This document shows, one piece after another, positions 7,936 to 17,685 of a DNA stretch of 64,000 nucleotides. A model generated the notes under the pieces. It was not told the origin of the DNA, ran no database searches, and worked only from the letters and a program-made list of their open reading frames with translations. The stretch comes from Streptomyces paludis. Lineage in GTDB: Bacteria; Actinomycetota; Actinomycetes; Streptomycetales; Streptomycetaceae. The position numbers and the translations under genes are program-made. Within the stretch, counting starts at the first letter, position 1, and every line of letters starts with the position of its first letter. Location: positions 2,604,001-2,668,000 of the forward strand of contig NZ_CP031194.1 of the NCBI RefSeq assembly GCF_003344965.1, given 5' to 3'.

Positions 7936-9417
7936 TCAGCGCCCCTGGTATCCGGCCGCCTTCGTCCGTACCGTGCCGAGCTTCTCGTAGAGGTGGGCAC
8001 CTGGGCATTCGGTGGCGAATCCGTCCCGGTGGCCGGAGATGGTGTGCAGGGTGACGCGGGTCCCCTTGCCGTACTTTCCGCTGCCGCCGGAGGTCAGGGT
8101 GACCTTGCCGCCGGGGTTGACGCCGTGCAGTCCGAGCTTCCAGGCGGTGAGCTGGGCGAGTGCGGTGACCGCCGCCGCGGGCGGGTTCGTACCGGTGTAC
8201 GTTCCGAGGACGGCGATGCCCGTGGAGTTCGTGTTGAAACCGAGGGTGTGGGCGCCCAGCACGGGCTTGGCCACTCCTCCGGCGCGCCCTTCGTAGATGT
8301 TTCCGCACTTGTCGACGGCGAAGTTGTAGCCGAAGTCGCGCCAGCCGCTGCTCTTGACGTGGTAGCGGTAGATACTGCGCAGGACTGAGGGTGCCTCGTC
8401 ACAGGTGTAGTTGTTTCCGGTGGCGCTGTGGTGGACGAAGGCGGCCTTGACGGTGCTGGTGTAGCCGAAGTTCCGCTCACGCAGGGACTCGTCGGCGCCC
8501 CAGCCCCTGCGGGTGATGATGCGCGGCCGGGGGGCGTCGTACCGCTGCGCCTCCGCCTCCGACGCTGCGGAGGACGCGGCAGAGGACGAAGACTCGGACG
8601 AGGACTCGGACGCGGGTACGGCCAGGGCCGGGATCTCTCGTGCGCCGGAGGCCACCAGTTCCTCGTTCGCGGCCGAACTGGCCAGCTCCTCGGGGGACAT
8701 GGGGGCGAGCGGGGCGCGTTCACCGGTGGTGCCGGTACCGGTAGTGGTGCTGGTGCCGGTAGTGGTGGCGGGGTCCGCCGGGGTCTCGGCCGTGTCCTTC
8801 GCGCCCTGCTCCGCGCTGCCGCCCACCGCCGGTTCCACGCCCGGGTCGATCAACTCCAGCCGCAGGCCCTGCGGGAGCAGCGCGCGGGCCGGGCCCGTCT
8901 CGTTCTGGTCCTGGGTGGCCCGTACGCGCAGCTCCACGCCGTCCGAGCCGCCGACCCAGAGCGGGGCCGTGGAGCCGTGCACGGTGCCGGAGTCGCGTTC
9001 CTGGCTGCCGGGGTCGGCGCCGTGTTCCTGGTTGTGGGTCTCCAGGTCCTGCCACTCGGACCAGGTCTGGGTGCCCGCCGCGCGGGTACGGACCTGGACC
9101 GTGCCGTGGAACTCGGTGTCGGCGTCGTCCCACACGACCCCGAGCAGCGAGAAGGGGCGCACATCGCGGCGGCTCACACCCCGCTCCCGCGCGGCGCCCA
9201 GGGATCGGTCGGCGGGGAGCGCGGTCAGCGGGATCGACTGGGTGGAGCCGGGGACGCCCGGGGGCACGGTCACGGCCGGCACTGAGGCCGGCGCGGCCGC
9301 CGCGACCGGGGTACCGGCGGCCGCCGGGAGCGCGGTGGCGCCCGAGGGGAACGACAGCGGAAGGACCAGGGCGGCGGTGCACGCGACGCCGATCGGGGTT
9401 GCAAGGTAGGCACGCAT
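7936..9417 (-). CDS. Secreted N-acetylmuramoyl-L-alanine amidase (PGRP/Amidase_2)
   Basis: This 493-residue exported protein has an N-terminal signal peptide (hydrophobic TAALVLPLSFPSG followed by ATALPAAAG). A long beta-rich or disordered middle region with Ser/Glu stretches leads to a C-terminal zinc amidase domain. Zinc ligands are visible in AAFVHHSATGNNY and HTISGHRDGFATECPG, and GYNFAVDKCGNIYEGRAGG is typical of bacterial peptidoglycan-recognition amidases. It would cleave the muramyl-peptide amide bond outside the cell. It is divergent from the TIGR03089 gene, sharing a ~136-bp promoter region. Confidence 0.92.
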   Translation of the reverse strand: MRAYLATPIGVACTAALVLPLSFPSGATALPAAAGTPVAAAAPASVPAVTVPPGVPGSTQSIPLTALPADRSLGAARERGVSRRDVRPFSLLGVVWDDADTEFHGTVQVRTRAAGTQTWSEWQDLETHNQEHGADPGSQERDSGTVHGSTAPLWVGGSDGVELRVRATQDQNETGPARALLPQGLRLELIDPGVEPAVGGSAEQGAKDTAETPADPATTTGTSTTTGTGTTGERAPLAPMSPEELASSAANEELVASGAREIPALAVPASESSSESSSSAASSAASEAEAQRYDAPRPRIITRRGWGADESLRERNFGYTSTVKAAFVHHSATGNNYTCDEAPSVLRSIYRYHVKSSGWRDFGYNFAVDKCGNIYEGRAGGVAKPVLGAHTLGFNTNSTGIAVLGTYTGTNPPAAAVTALAQLTAWKLGLHGVNPGGKVTLTSGGSGKYGKGTRVTLHTISGHRDGFATECPGAHLYEKLGTVRTKAAGYQGR

Positions 9418-9553
9418 GAACCGATCCTCGGCGCCCGACCGCCCGCGCGCCCGCTGGACGCTCCCGGAAAACTGACGGCCCGTCGCTCCAACCGGTGGAG
9501 GCCGTCACCGGTACGGCGGTGGCCCCACAGGGTCGCGGCGTACCCTTTGCCGC

Positions 9554-10306
9554 GTGAATGCCAGCGACCGTACCCCCGCCGACCTGCTGCGATCCGCTCT
9601 CGCCACGGACCCGGCCCGCCCCTTGGTCACGTTCTACGACGATGCCACCGGTGAACGGGTCGAATTGTCCGTCGCCACCTTCGCCAATTGGGTGTCCAAG
9701 ACCGCCAACCTGCTCCAGGGCGAGCTGGCGGCGGAGCCGGGCGACCGGCTCGCGCTGCTGCTGCCCGCGCACTGGCAGAGCGCGGTCTGGCTGCTCGCCT
9801 GCTCCTCGGTGGGGGTGAGTGTCGACATCGGCGGCGACCCAGCGAAGGCCGGCCTCGTTGTCACCGGTCCGGACACACTCGATGCCGCGCGCGCGTGCGG
9901 CGGCGAGCGGGTGGCGCTCGCGCTGCGCCCGCTCGGCGGGCGCTTTCCGCAGCCGCCGGAGGGCTTCATCGATTACGCGGTGGAGGTGCCCAGCCAGGGC
10001 GACCGCTTCGCACCGTACGCCCCGGTCGACCCGGACGCGCCCGCGCTCACCGTCGAGGGTACGGAGCTGACCTCGGCCCAACTCGTCGCGCTGGCACGGG
10101 AGAACGCCTCGGAGCGCGGTCTGGCGCCGGGCTCGCGGCTGCTGTCGGGGCTCGCGTACGACAGCTGGGACGGGCTCTCGGCCGGGCTGTTCGCACCGCT
10201 CGCGGCGGGCGGCTCCGTGGTGCTCTGCCGGCACCTCGGGTCGCTCCCGGCAGCGGCGCTCGAACAGCGTGTGACGAGCGAGCGGGTCACCCACCGCGCG
10301 GTGTGA
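9554..10306 (+). CDS. TIGR03089-family protein (AMP-binding-like, function unknown)
   Basis: The 250-residue product resembles the N-terminal part of acyl-adenylate enzymes (LVTFYDDATGERVELS near the start, LLPAHWQSAVWLLACSSVGV). It lacks the canonical adenylation P-loop and the C-terminal lid, so it is probably not a complete synthetase. This shape matches an actinobacterial family often found beside LCP genes. Its function is unknown. The start ATG is at 9554. Confidence 0.8.
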   Translation: MNASDRTPADLLRSALATDPARPLVTFYDDATGERVELSVATFANWVSKTANLLQGELAAEPGDRLALLLPAHWQSAVWLLACSSVGVSVDIGGDPAKAGLVVTGPDTLDAARACGGERVALALRPLGGRFPQPPEGFIDYAVEVPSQGDRFAPYAPVDPDAPALTVEGTELTSAQLVALARENASERGLAPGSRLLSGLAYDSWDGLSAGLFAPLAAGGSVVLCRHLGSLPAAALEQRVTSERVTHRAV

Positions 10307-10404
10307 ACGGGGTGGTGTCGGCGTCGGCGAACGTCGGCGAACGTCCGAAAACCGCCCGGTCTGCACACAACGGACCGGGGTAGCGCGGCCGTAACCAAAC
10401 TGAA

Positions 10405-10426
10405 GTACATGATCGGCAATATGTAC
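10405..10426. promoter_or_regulatory. Inverted repeat upstream of the first LCP gene
   Basis: GTACAT (10405-10410) and ATGTAC (10421-10426) are exact inverted arms around a 10-bp spacer in a locally AT-rich stretch, ~80 bp upstream of the first LCP start. A dimeric regulator site is plausible, but nothing else supports it. Confidence 0.3.
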
Positions 10427-10507
10427 GACCTCCCGTACAACCAAGGGCGCTGTTTGCCCGTCTACGACATCAACCGGCGGCCCAGTGCGCCGTCGATGCC
10501 TTGAAGG

Positions 10508-12025
10508 ATGGACGAAGACGTGACCGACAGTGCTGGCACGCCGCCCGAGCCGAACGAGAACTCCGGCGCCGGGTCCGGGACCGAGTCCGGGAGCACGGAC
10601 GGGACCACGCACGGAACTGCGCACGGGACCGCGGACGGGACCGCGGACAGGACCACGCACGGGACCGCGGACGAGAGCGCCGACGGGACCGCCGTCGAGG
10701 CCGGAGACGGGATCAGGGACGCGGCCGCGGACGAGTACCGCGCCGCCCTCACCGCCGTCGCGTCCGCCATGACCGCCGCCCTCACCGCCGCCGCCTCCGC
10801 CATGGCCGCCGCCGTGGCCGCCGGCACACCGGCCGACGCACCGGCCGCCGTACGAACGGACATATCGGCCGACGCACAGGCCAAAGCGCCTCTCGCGCCC
10901 CCGAAACCGCCGAAGCCGCTCAAACGACGCAAGCGCCGCTGGTTGCGCTGGGTAGCCGTAGGCGCGGCCGCCGCCGTCCTCGCCTCGGGCGGCGCCGGCT
11001 GGTGGTTCTACCGGCAGCTCGACCACAACATCACGACCGATACCACCACCGCGGCCGAACTTCAGACGTACGAGAAGGAACGGCCGAAGCCCGTCGTCCT
11101 CGACGCGGAGAACATACTTCTCGTCGGCTCGGACAGCCGGGCCGGCAAGAACGGCAAGTACGGCCGGGACGACGGCGGTTCACAGCGTTCCGACACCACG
11201 ATCCTGCTGCACCTGGCCGCCGACCGGAAGAGCGCGACCGCCGTCTCCTTCCCCCGCGACCTGATGGTGGACATCCCGAGCTGCCGCCGATCGGACGGCT
11301 CCCGGACGCGGGCGCAGTTCGCGCAGTTCAACTGGGCCTTCGAGTTCGGCGGCGCGGCCTGCACGATCCGTACCATCGAGAAGCTCACGGGCATACGCGT
11401 CGACCACCACATGGTGGTGGACTTCCAGGGCTTCAAGGACATGGTCGACGCGGTGGACGGGGTCAAGGTCTGCCTGAAGGAACCGGTCGACGACAAGAAC
11501 TCCAAGCTCAAGCTCGACGCCGGTACGCACACCCTCGACGGGGAGCAGGCGCTCGCGTACGTACGCGCCCGGCACAGCCTCGGGGACGGCAGCGACACCC
11601 AGCGCATGGGCAGACAGCAGCGGTTCCTCGGCGCCCTCTTCAAGAAGGTGCGGAGCAACGGTGTCCTGCTCAACCCGACGCAGCTCTATCCGGTCCTGGA
11701 CGCGGCGACGAAGTCGGTCACCACGGACCCCGGGCTGGGCTCGCTGAGCGCGCTCTACGATCTGACACGGTCCATGCGGAGCGTACCCACCGAAAAGGTG
11801 CAATTCCTTACGGTGCCGCGCCAGCAGTACAGCCTGGACCGCAACCGCGACGAGCTGGTGCAGCCGGCCGCCGGGAAGCTCTTCGAGCAGCTTCGCGACG
11901 ACGCCGCCGTCACCGTCGTACCGGCGAGCAAGGACGATGACACCGCACCCTCCGCCTCGCCCTCACCGGACGGCGGGGACACCGTGTTCGAGGGGACAAA
12001 TGCCGCGGCGGGCGTGTGTGAGTAA
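10508..12025 (+). CDS. LCP family protein 1 (LytR-CpsA-Psr glycopolymer ligase)
   Basis: LCP enzymes transfer lipid-linked glycopolymers to peptidoglycan at the outer membrane face. This 505-residue protein has a ~140-residue cytoplasmic N-terminus with a 12-bp tandem repeat giving Gly-Thr-Ala-His/Asp units, a basic stretch and one membrane helix near 148-168, then the LCP domain. Signature elements are LLVGSDSRAGKNG, FPRDLMVDIP and the arginine-rich DTQRMGRQQRFL. No LytR_C domain is seen. An in-frame GTG at 10520 has a better-spaced ribosome site and may be the true start. It is first of five LCP genes on this strand. Confidence 0.92.
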   Translation: MDEDVTDSAGTPPEPNENSGAGSGTESGSTDGTTHGTAHGTADGTADRTTHGTADESADGTAVEAGDGIRDAAADEYRAALTAVASAMTAALTAAASAMAAAVAAGTPADAPAAVRTDISADAQAKAPLAPPKPPKPLKRRKRRWLRWVAVGAAAAVLASGGAGWWFYRQLDHNITTDTTTAAELQTYEKERPKPVVLDAENILLVGSDSRAGKNGKYGRDDGGSQRSDTTILLHLAADRKSATAVSFPRDLMVDIPSCRRSDGSRTRAQFAQFNWAFEFGGAACTIRTIEKLTGIRVDHHMVVDFQGFKDMVDAVDGVKVCLKEPVDDKNSKLKLDAGTHTLDGEQALAYVRARHSLGDGSDTQRMGRQQRFLGALFKKVRSNGVLLNPTQLYPVLDAATKSVTTDPGLGSLSALYDLTRSMRSVPTEKVQFLTVPRQQYSLDRNRDELVQPAAGKLFEQLRDDAAVTVVPASKDDDTAPSASPSPDGGDTVFEGTNAAAGVCE

Positions 12026-12249
12026 AGCGATCCTCAAAGAGATGGCAGCAGTCCACGGAGATTGAGCGGATTGCCCACTTGTAAGCGATGAGGAATGTGT
12101 CACTGGCGTCGCTCGACGCCGAACTGGACGGATAGTGTGGCGCGATCCGGTGTATCCGACCAACAGGTCGCGCACTAGCTGGAGCAAAACCGAGCGCCTT
12201 CCGGAAGAGAAGGCGACTCGCGTGGCACCGACGGAGGATTCAGGCAACC

Positions 12250-14055
12250 GTGGATGCACATAGCCGTGGGCAGGCGGACGAAATCGATCCCGCCGACCAG
12301 TGGGTGCTCAACCCGGACACGGGTAACTACGAGCTGCGACTGGACCGCTCCGCAGGGCAGCCGCCCGCACCGCGCGCGGCCACCGGTTCGAGAACCGACG
12401 GCCCCGGCACGGCCCCCGACACCGGTACGGGTAAGGGCAGCGGCTCCGCGACGGGCGGATCCGGTACGGAGCCGGACCCCGACCCGGACCGGGAACCGCA
12501 GGCCAGACGGGCCGACGTGCCCGGCCAGCGGAGCCGGCGGGCGGGGAAGAACCAGACGGCCCCGCCGCCCGCCGCGGCCGGCCGCCGCAAGGGCAAGGGC
12601 AAGAAGAAGACGGGCAAGAAGAAAGCCCTGCTGTGGACCGGCGGTGTACTGGCGTTCGTCCTCGTGGGCGCCTCCGCGGGCGGATATCTCTACTACGAGC
12701 ACCTCAATAGCAACATCGCCACGATCGATGTCGCGGGCGCCGGTACCGGCGGATTCAAAAAGGGCCAGCCCGTCAACATCCTGCTGATCGGCACGGACAA
12801 GCGGACCGGCGCCGGGAATGAGGGATACGGCGACGCGGGCAGTATCGGCCACGCCGACACCAATCTGCTGTTCCATGTGTCGAAGGACCGTACGAACGCG
12901 ACGGTGCTGTCCATCCCGCGCGACCTGATCACCAACATTCCCGACTGCGAGACCAAGACCGAGGAAGGCACCAAAGTCATCCCGGGCTCCTCGGACCAGC
13001 GCTTCAACAACAGCCTGGGCCAGGACGAGCGGGACCCCGGCTGCACGATGCGTACGACCACCGAACTCACCGGCCTGGAGATCGACCACTTCATGATGGC
13101 GGACTTCAACGCCGTCAAGACGCTGTCCACCGCGGTCGGCGGCGTGGAGGTCTGTGTGGACAAGGACGTCGACGACAAGAAGTCGCGGCTCAAGCTCACC
13201 AAGGGCACCCACCGGATCGAGGGCGAGCAGGCCCTCGCCTTCGTACGGACCCGGCACGCCTTCGGCAACGAGAGCGACCTCACCCGGATCCAGACCCAGC
13301 AGCAGTTCCTCAGCTCGATGATCCGCCAGATGAAGTCGGGCGACACCCTCACCAGCCCCACCAAGCTGTTCAAGCTGGCGGAGGCGGCGACGAAGGCGCT
13401 CACCGTCGACACCGGCATCGGCAGCATCGAGAAGCTGAGCGAGCTGGCCAAGGAACTCGCCAAGGTCCCGGCGAAGAACATCACCTTCATGACACTGCCG
13501 GTGCTCGACAACCCGGCGGAGGCCGTCCGGGCCACGGTGGTCCTCAACGAGGCCGAGGCCAAGAAGCTCTTCACGATGATGCAGAACGATGTCTCCCTCA
13601 CCGAGGTGAAGGAGAAGGAGTCGGCGGCGAAGAGCGCGGCCAAGAAGAAGCAGGCGGCGCTCCTCAAGGGCACCAAGGCCGCTCCGGGCGATGTACGCGT
13701 CGACGTGTACAACGGCGGCGGGCCGCAGGGCTCGGCGCAGGAGACGCTGAACTGGCTCCAGAACTCCGAGGGCGTCCTGAAGTCCTCCAACAAGGGCAAC
13801 GCCGACACGGAGGTCAAGAAGACCCAGCTGGAGTACGCGCCGAACCAGGCCGATCAGGCGCGGGCGCTCGCGGAGATGCTCGGACTGCCGGGCAGCGGCA
13901 TGAAGCCGGGCACCGAGGACGCGGTGGGGCTTGAGGCGATGACCCTGACGCTCGGCAAGGACTTCAAGGGCGCGGGCGTGCCCATCACGGGCGCGGCGAA
14001 GGTGTCGGACGTCGTGCAGCGCGTGAAAGCGGACAAGCAGGTCTGCGCCAAGTGA
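12250..14055 (+). CDS. LCP family protein 2 with C-terminal LytR_C domain
   Basis: The start is GTG at 12250. The 601-residue protein has a cytoplasmic tail opening with ADQWVLNPDTGNYELRL, a Lys-rich stretch, one membrane helix near 130-150, an LCP domain (ILLIGTDKRTGAGNEGYG, SIPRDLITNIPDC, DLTRIQTQQQFL) and a C-terminal LytR_C module (VRVDVYNGGGPQGSAQETL). It would ligate a wall glycopolymer such as a teichoic/teichuronic acid or similar chain. It overlaps the next LCP gene by four bases (GTGA), so the two are translationally coupled. A 224-bp gap upstream could carry its own promoter. Confidence 0.93.
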   Translation: MDAHSRGQADEIDPADQWVLNPDTGNYELRLDRSAGQPPAPRAATGSRTDGPGTAPDTGTGKGSGSATGGSGTEPDPDPDREPQARRADVPGQRSRRAGKNQTAPPPAAAGRRKGKGKKKTGKKKALLWTGGVLAFVLVGASAGGYLYYEHLNSNIATIDVAGAGTGGFKKGQPVNILLIGTDKRTGAGNEGYGDAGSIGHADTNLLFHVSKDRTNATVLSIPRDLITNIPDCETKTEEGTKVIPGSSDQRFNNSLGQDERDPGCTMRTTTELTGLEIDHFMMADFNAVKTLSTAVGGVEVCVDKDVDDKKSRLKLTKGTHRIEGEQALAFVRTRHAFGNESDLTRIQTQQQFLSSMIRQMKSGDTLTSPTKLFKLAEAATKALTVDTGIGSIEKLSELAKELAKVPAKNITFMTLPVLDNPAEAVRATVVLNEAEAKKLFTMMQNDVSLTEVKEKESAAKSAAKKKQAALLKGTKAAPGDVRVDVYNGGGPQGSAQETLNWLQNSEGVLKSSNKGNADTEVKKTQLEYAPNQADQARALAEMLGLPGSGMKPGTEDAVGLEAMTLTLGKDFKGAGVPITGAAKVSDVVQRVKADKQVCAK

Positions 14056-15830
14056 GCCAGCGCGGGCAGAGTGGTGCACGGCCTGAGGGCGCGCCGGAAC
14101 AGGCGCCCCAGGCAGGCGAGTTGGGCTGGGACGACAGCCTCTACGAGGGTGCCGACGGCGATACGGGAACGAAGACGGCGACAAAGGCGAAGGCGAGGAC
14201 GGACGCGGGTACGGGTGCCGCTGACAGCGGTGCCGGTGCCGACGGTACGGCCGCGAGCGGCAGCAGTGGCGGCACCGTCGCCGGGCGCGGCACCCTGCGG
14301 CGCGCGCTGCGCTGGGCCGCCGCCGTACTGTCGCTGCTGATACTCGGGACGGCCGGCGCCGGTTACCTGTACTACAAGCACCTCAACGACAACATCCGCA
14401 GCGGCGCACGCACCGGCGGCTCGGACGACCCCGAGAAGGCCGCGGCGAACGCCGCCGGGGACACCCCGCTGAACATCCTGCTTCTCGGCTCCGACAGCCG
14501 CGGCAAGCCCGAGAACGTCAAGCTCGGCGGCGGCAAGAACCTCACGTCGGACCCGCCGCTCGCCGACGTACAGATGCTCGTCCACATATCCGCCGACCGG
14601 AAGAACGCCTCGGTCGTGTCCATACCCCGGGACACCCGGGTCGACATACCCGAGTGCAAGGACGCCGAGACCGGCAAGGTCTACCCGAAGACCAATACGA
14701 TCATCAACGCGTCGCTCGGACGCGGTGGCGCCGGCTGCACCCTCGCCACCTGGCAGAACCTGACCGGCCTCTACATCGACCACTGGATGACGATCGACTT
14801 CTCCGGTGTCGTGCAGATGGCCGACGCGATCGGCGGGGTCGACGTCTGTGTCAAGAACAACGTGTGGGACCGGCCGCTCCCCGGGGTCCCCGGCGGTTCG
14901 GGGCTGAAGCTCACCAAGGGCACGCACCAGGTCAAGGGCGAACAGGCCCTCCAGTGGCTGCGTACCCGGCACGCGTTCTCCAGCGACCTCGGCCGCGCCA
15001 AGGCGCAGCACATGTACATGAACTCGATGATCCGTCATCTCAAGTCGCAGAACGTCTTCACGGACACCCCCCGGCTGACCGGGCTGGCGGAGGCCGCCAC
15101 CAAGTCGCTGGAGGTCTCCGAGGAGATCGGTACGGTCAAGAAGCTCTTCGATCTGGCCATGCAGCTCAAGAGCGTGCCGACCGACCGGGTCACCATGACC
15201 ACCATGCCGACCGTGACGGATCCGCAGGATCCGAACCACCTGGTCGTCCAGCAGACCGACGCCACCAAGATGTGGACGATGCTCCGCGACGACGTCGCCT
15301 TCGACGGCAACGCCAGCAAGGCGGACGAGGAGGCGGCGGCCGCCAAGAAGAAGAAGGCCGCGGAGAAGGCGGCCGAGCAGGCCGCCGCGGCGGTCAAGGA
15401 CCCGGCCGGCGACCCCGCCGACACCGGTGTGCTCGTACGGAACGGTACGGGCGGGACGCAGACGCCGGTACGGGGACGGGCGGCGACCGTGGCGTCCCTG
15501 CTGGTCGGCAAGGGCTACACACTGGCCAGGGCGGACGCGACGCTCACCCCGCAGGAGAAGACGACGGTCCTGTTCCCGAGCGCGGAGCTGGAGGGGGACG
15601 CGCAGGGCGTGGCCAAGGCGCTGGGGATCCCGCTGACGTCGGTGCAGCGGTCCACGGATGTCTCAGGGGTCACGGTGACCGTGGGCGCGGACTGGCGTAC
15701 GGGGACCTCGCCGTCGGAGGAGACCGCCGCGCCGCCGTCGAAGGCGGGCGCGATACCGGACACGGCGGACGCGATCAACGGCGCCGAGAAGGACGCGTGC
15801 ATGGACGTGTACGCGCCGTACCGCTTCTGA
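14052..15830 (+). CDS. LCP family protein 3 with C-terminal LytR_C domain
   Basis: The GTG start at 14052 overlaps the stop of LCP 2. The 592-residue protein has an acidic, low-complexity N-terminal tail, a membrane helix near 88-112, an LCP domain (ILLLGSDSRGKPENV, SIPRDTRVDIPEC, LGRAKAQHMYMNSM) and a LytR_C-like region (GVLVRNGTGGTQTPVRGRA). An Ala/Lys-rich stretch around 420-445 links the domains. The catalytic arginine/aspartate pattern of the LCP fold is retained. It is a close paralogue of LCP 2 and probably arose by tandem duplication. Confidence 0.93.
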   Translation: MSQRGQSGARPEGAPEQAPQAGELGWDDSLYEGADGDTGTKTATKAKARTDAGTGAADSGAGADGTAASGSSGGTVAGRGTLRRALRWAAAVLSLLILGTAGAGYLYYKHLNDNIRSGARTGGSDDPEKAAANAAGDTPLNILLLGSDSRGKPENVKLGGGKNLTSDPPLADVQMLVHISADRKNASVVSIPRDTRVDIPECKDAETGKVYPKTNTIINASLGRGGAGCTLATWQNLTGLYIDHWMTIDFSGVVQMADAIGGVDVCVKNNVWDRPLPGVPGGSGLKLTKGTHQVKGEQALQWLRTRHAFSSDLGRAKAQHMYMNSMIRHLKSQNVFTDTPRLTGLAEAATKSLEVSEEIGTVKKLFDLAMQLKSVPTDRVTMTTMPTVTDPQDPNHLVVQQTDATKMWTMLRDDVAFDGNASKADEEAAAAKKKKAAEKAAEQAAAAVKDPAGDPADTGVLVRNGTGGTQTPVRGRAATVASLLVGKGYTLARADATLTPQEKTTVLFPSAELEGDAQGVAKALGIPLTSVQRSTDVSGVTVTVGADWRTGTSPSEETAAPPSKAGAIPDTADAINGAEKDACMDVYAPYRF

Positions 15831-16055
15831 GCGGTCTGCCGTCCGGCCCGTCCCCTTCAACTTCAACGCGAGCCGGAGTGGTGGCGCCCCGTTACCGCGA
15901 ACGGGGGACAGCCACGCGCGCCGCCGGGTTGCGGCCCGGTGCCGCTGATCGTATGGGCCTACTGTGCGCGTAATCCGCCACGATCGCCCTTCTCCTCCCC
16001 CACTCCCCCCACTTCCCCCCGCTTCCCCCCACTCCCACCGCGGAGGTGCTCCCCC

Positions 16056-17528
16056 GTGCCCACGCCGCCCCGCACGACCACCCGCACCACCACCCGCCGC
16101 ACCACCGGCGCGGCCCGATCCGCCCCGCGCCGCGGCCCGCGCTGGGGGAAGCGCACGGCGACGGCGCTCTCCGTGCTGGTCCTGGGCGCGGGCGGGATCG
16201 GGCACGCGGTGGTGACCGGCCTCGACACGGGGATCGAACGGGTCGATCCGTTCAAGGACATGAAGAACCGGCCGCACGCGGGCCGCGGGTTGAACCTCCT
16301 GCTCGTCGGCACCGACGGCCGCGACAAGATCACCGAGGAGGAGCGGCAGAAGTACCGGCTGGGCGGCGCGCCCTGCCACTGCACCGACACGATCATGCTG
16401 GTGCATCTCTCGGAGGACGGGAAGCGCGCCAGCGTCGTCAGTGTGCCGCGCGACAGCTATACGGAGCTGCCCGAGCACACCGACACCAGCGGCAAGCGCC
16501 ACGCCGCGCACCCGGCGAAGCTGAACGCGGCGTACGCGGAGGGCGGGCCGGGGCTGACGGTCAGTACGGTGGAGCGGATGACGGGGGTGAAGATCAGCCA
16601 TTATCTGGAGGTCGACTTCACCGCCTTCATGAAGACGGTGGACGCGGTCGGCGGGGTGGAGATCTGCACGGCCAAGCCGATGAAGGACACGTACACCGGG
16701 CTCGACCTGGCGGCCGGCACCCACCGGATGAACGGCGGTGAGGCGCTCCAGTACGTACGGTCCCGGCATATCGACGGCGCGGCCGATCTCGGCAGGATGC
16801 AGCGCCAGCAGCGCTTCGTGGCCGCGCTGATCCACCGGGCGGCGGGCAGCGGTGTGCTGCTGAACCCGGTGCGGTTCAAGGAGGTCACCTCGACGGTGCT
16901 GGCCTCGGTACGGGCGGACGCGGGGTTCGGCGCGGAGCAGATGCTCGCCCTGAACGAGGCGATGCGCGGCTTCTCGCCCGCGTCGTCGGAGTTCACCTCC
17001 GTACCGCTGGCCGGTGACGGGTCCGGGGTGACGGTCAAGGGGCTGGGCTCGACGGTGAAGTGGGACCCGGAGAAGTCACGGCGGCTCTTCCGGGCGCTGC
17101 GCGACGACAAGCCGCTGACGGCCGCGCACGAGCCACGCGAGCGCGGCCACTCAGGGCCCACGACGGTCGAGGTGGACCCGAGCCGGATCAAGGTGCAGGT
17201 CTACAACGGCACCACGGCGGACGGCCTCGGCAAGCGGGTGGACGACGCGCTGCGCGCGACCGGCTTCGACACCACCCGCGCCCCGCTCGGCTCCGACGGC
17301 CCGGATGTGCACCGTACGGTCGTCATGTACGACCCGCGCTGGGACCGCTCGGCGAAGTCGCTGGCCGCGGCGCTGCCGGGCAGTGAGCTGCGCGCGGTGA
17401 AGCAGCAGGGCGCGACGCTGAAGGTGCTGGCCGGCACGGACTACAAGACGGTGACGCCGGTCCGGGCGCGGGAGACACCGAAGAACGAGTTCGGCGCGAC
17501 GACGGGGGACGAGGCGGTCTGCGCGTAA
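16056..17528 (+). CDS. LCP family protein 4 with C-terminal LytR_C domain
   Basis: The open frame begins at 15939, but that N-terminal extension is a proline-rich shadow. The GTG at 16056 is preceded by GGAGG and gives a 490-residue protein. It has a short Thr/Arg-rich cytoplasmic tail, one membrane helix near 32-52, an LCP domain (LLLVGTDGRDKITEE, SVPRDSYTELPEHT, LGRMQRQQRFVAAL) and a LytR_C domain near 370-470 (IKVQVYNGTTADGLGKRV). HCTDT in the LCP domain has two extra cysteine/histidine residues not seen in LCP 1-3. The function is as for the others. Confidence 0.92.
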   Translation: MPTPPRTTTRTTTRRTTGAARSAPRRGPRWGKRTATALSVLVLGAGGIGHAVVTGLDTGIERVDPFKDMKNRPHAGRGLNLLLVGTDGRDKITEEERQKYRLGGAPCHCTDTIMLVHLSEDGKRASVVSVPRDSYTELPEHTDTSGKRHAAHPAKLNAAYAEGGPGLTVSTVERMTGVKISHYLEVDFTAFMKTVDAVGGVEICTAKPMKDTYTGLDLAAGTHRMNGGEALQYVRSRHIDGAADLGRMQRQQRFVAALIHRAAGSGVLLNPVRFKEVTSTVLASVRADAGFGAEQMLALNEAMRGFSPASSEFTSVPLAGDGSGVTVKGLGSTVKWDPEKSRRLFRALRDDKPLTAAHEPRERGHSGPTTVEVDPSRIKVQVYNGTTADGLGKRVDDALRATGFDTTRAPLGSDGPDVHRTVVMYDPRWDRSAKSLAAALPGSELRAVKQQGATLKVLAGTDYKTVTPVRARETPKNEFGATTGDEAVCA

Positions 17529-17685
17529 ACCCCGTAACCGCTGCCGCGAAACGATCTCCGAACGCCCCCGGAACCGCTCCCCATGGGAACAAACAGGTCC
17601 TGATTGCATCATCTTGGCAACGGGCCCGGTCCGATTTCCCACCCTCCCTGTATGGAGCGCGACAAGGCCCGGCACACTGGTCCGC

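Noticed and set aside
15939..16055. N-terminal extension of LCP protein 4
   Set aside because: Pro/Ser/Arg-rich stretch with no ribosome site, whereas GTG at 16056 is preceded by GGAGG.
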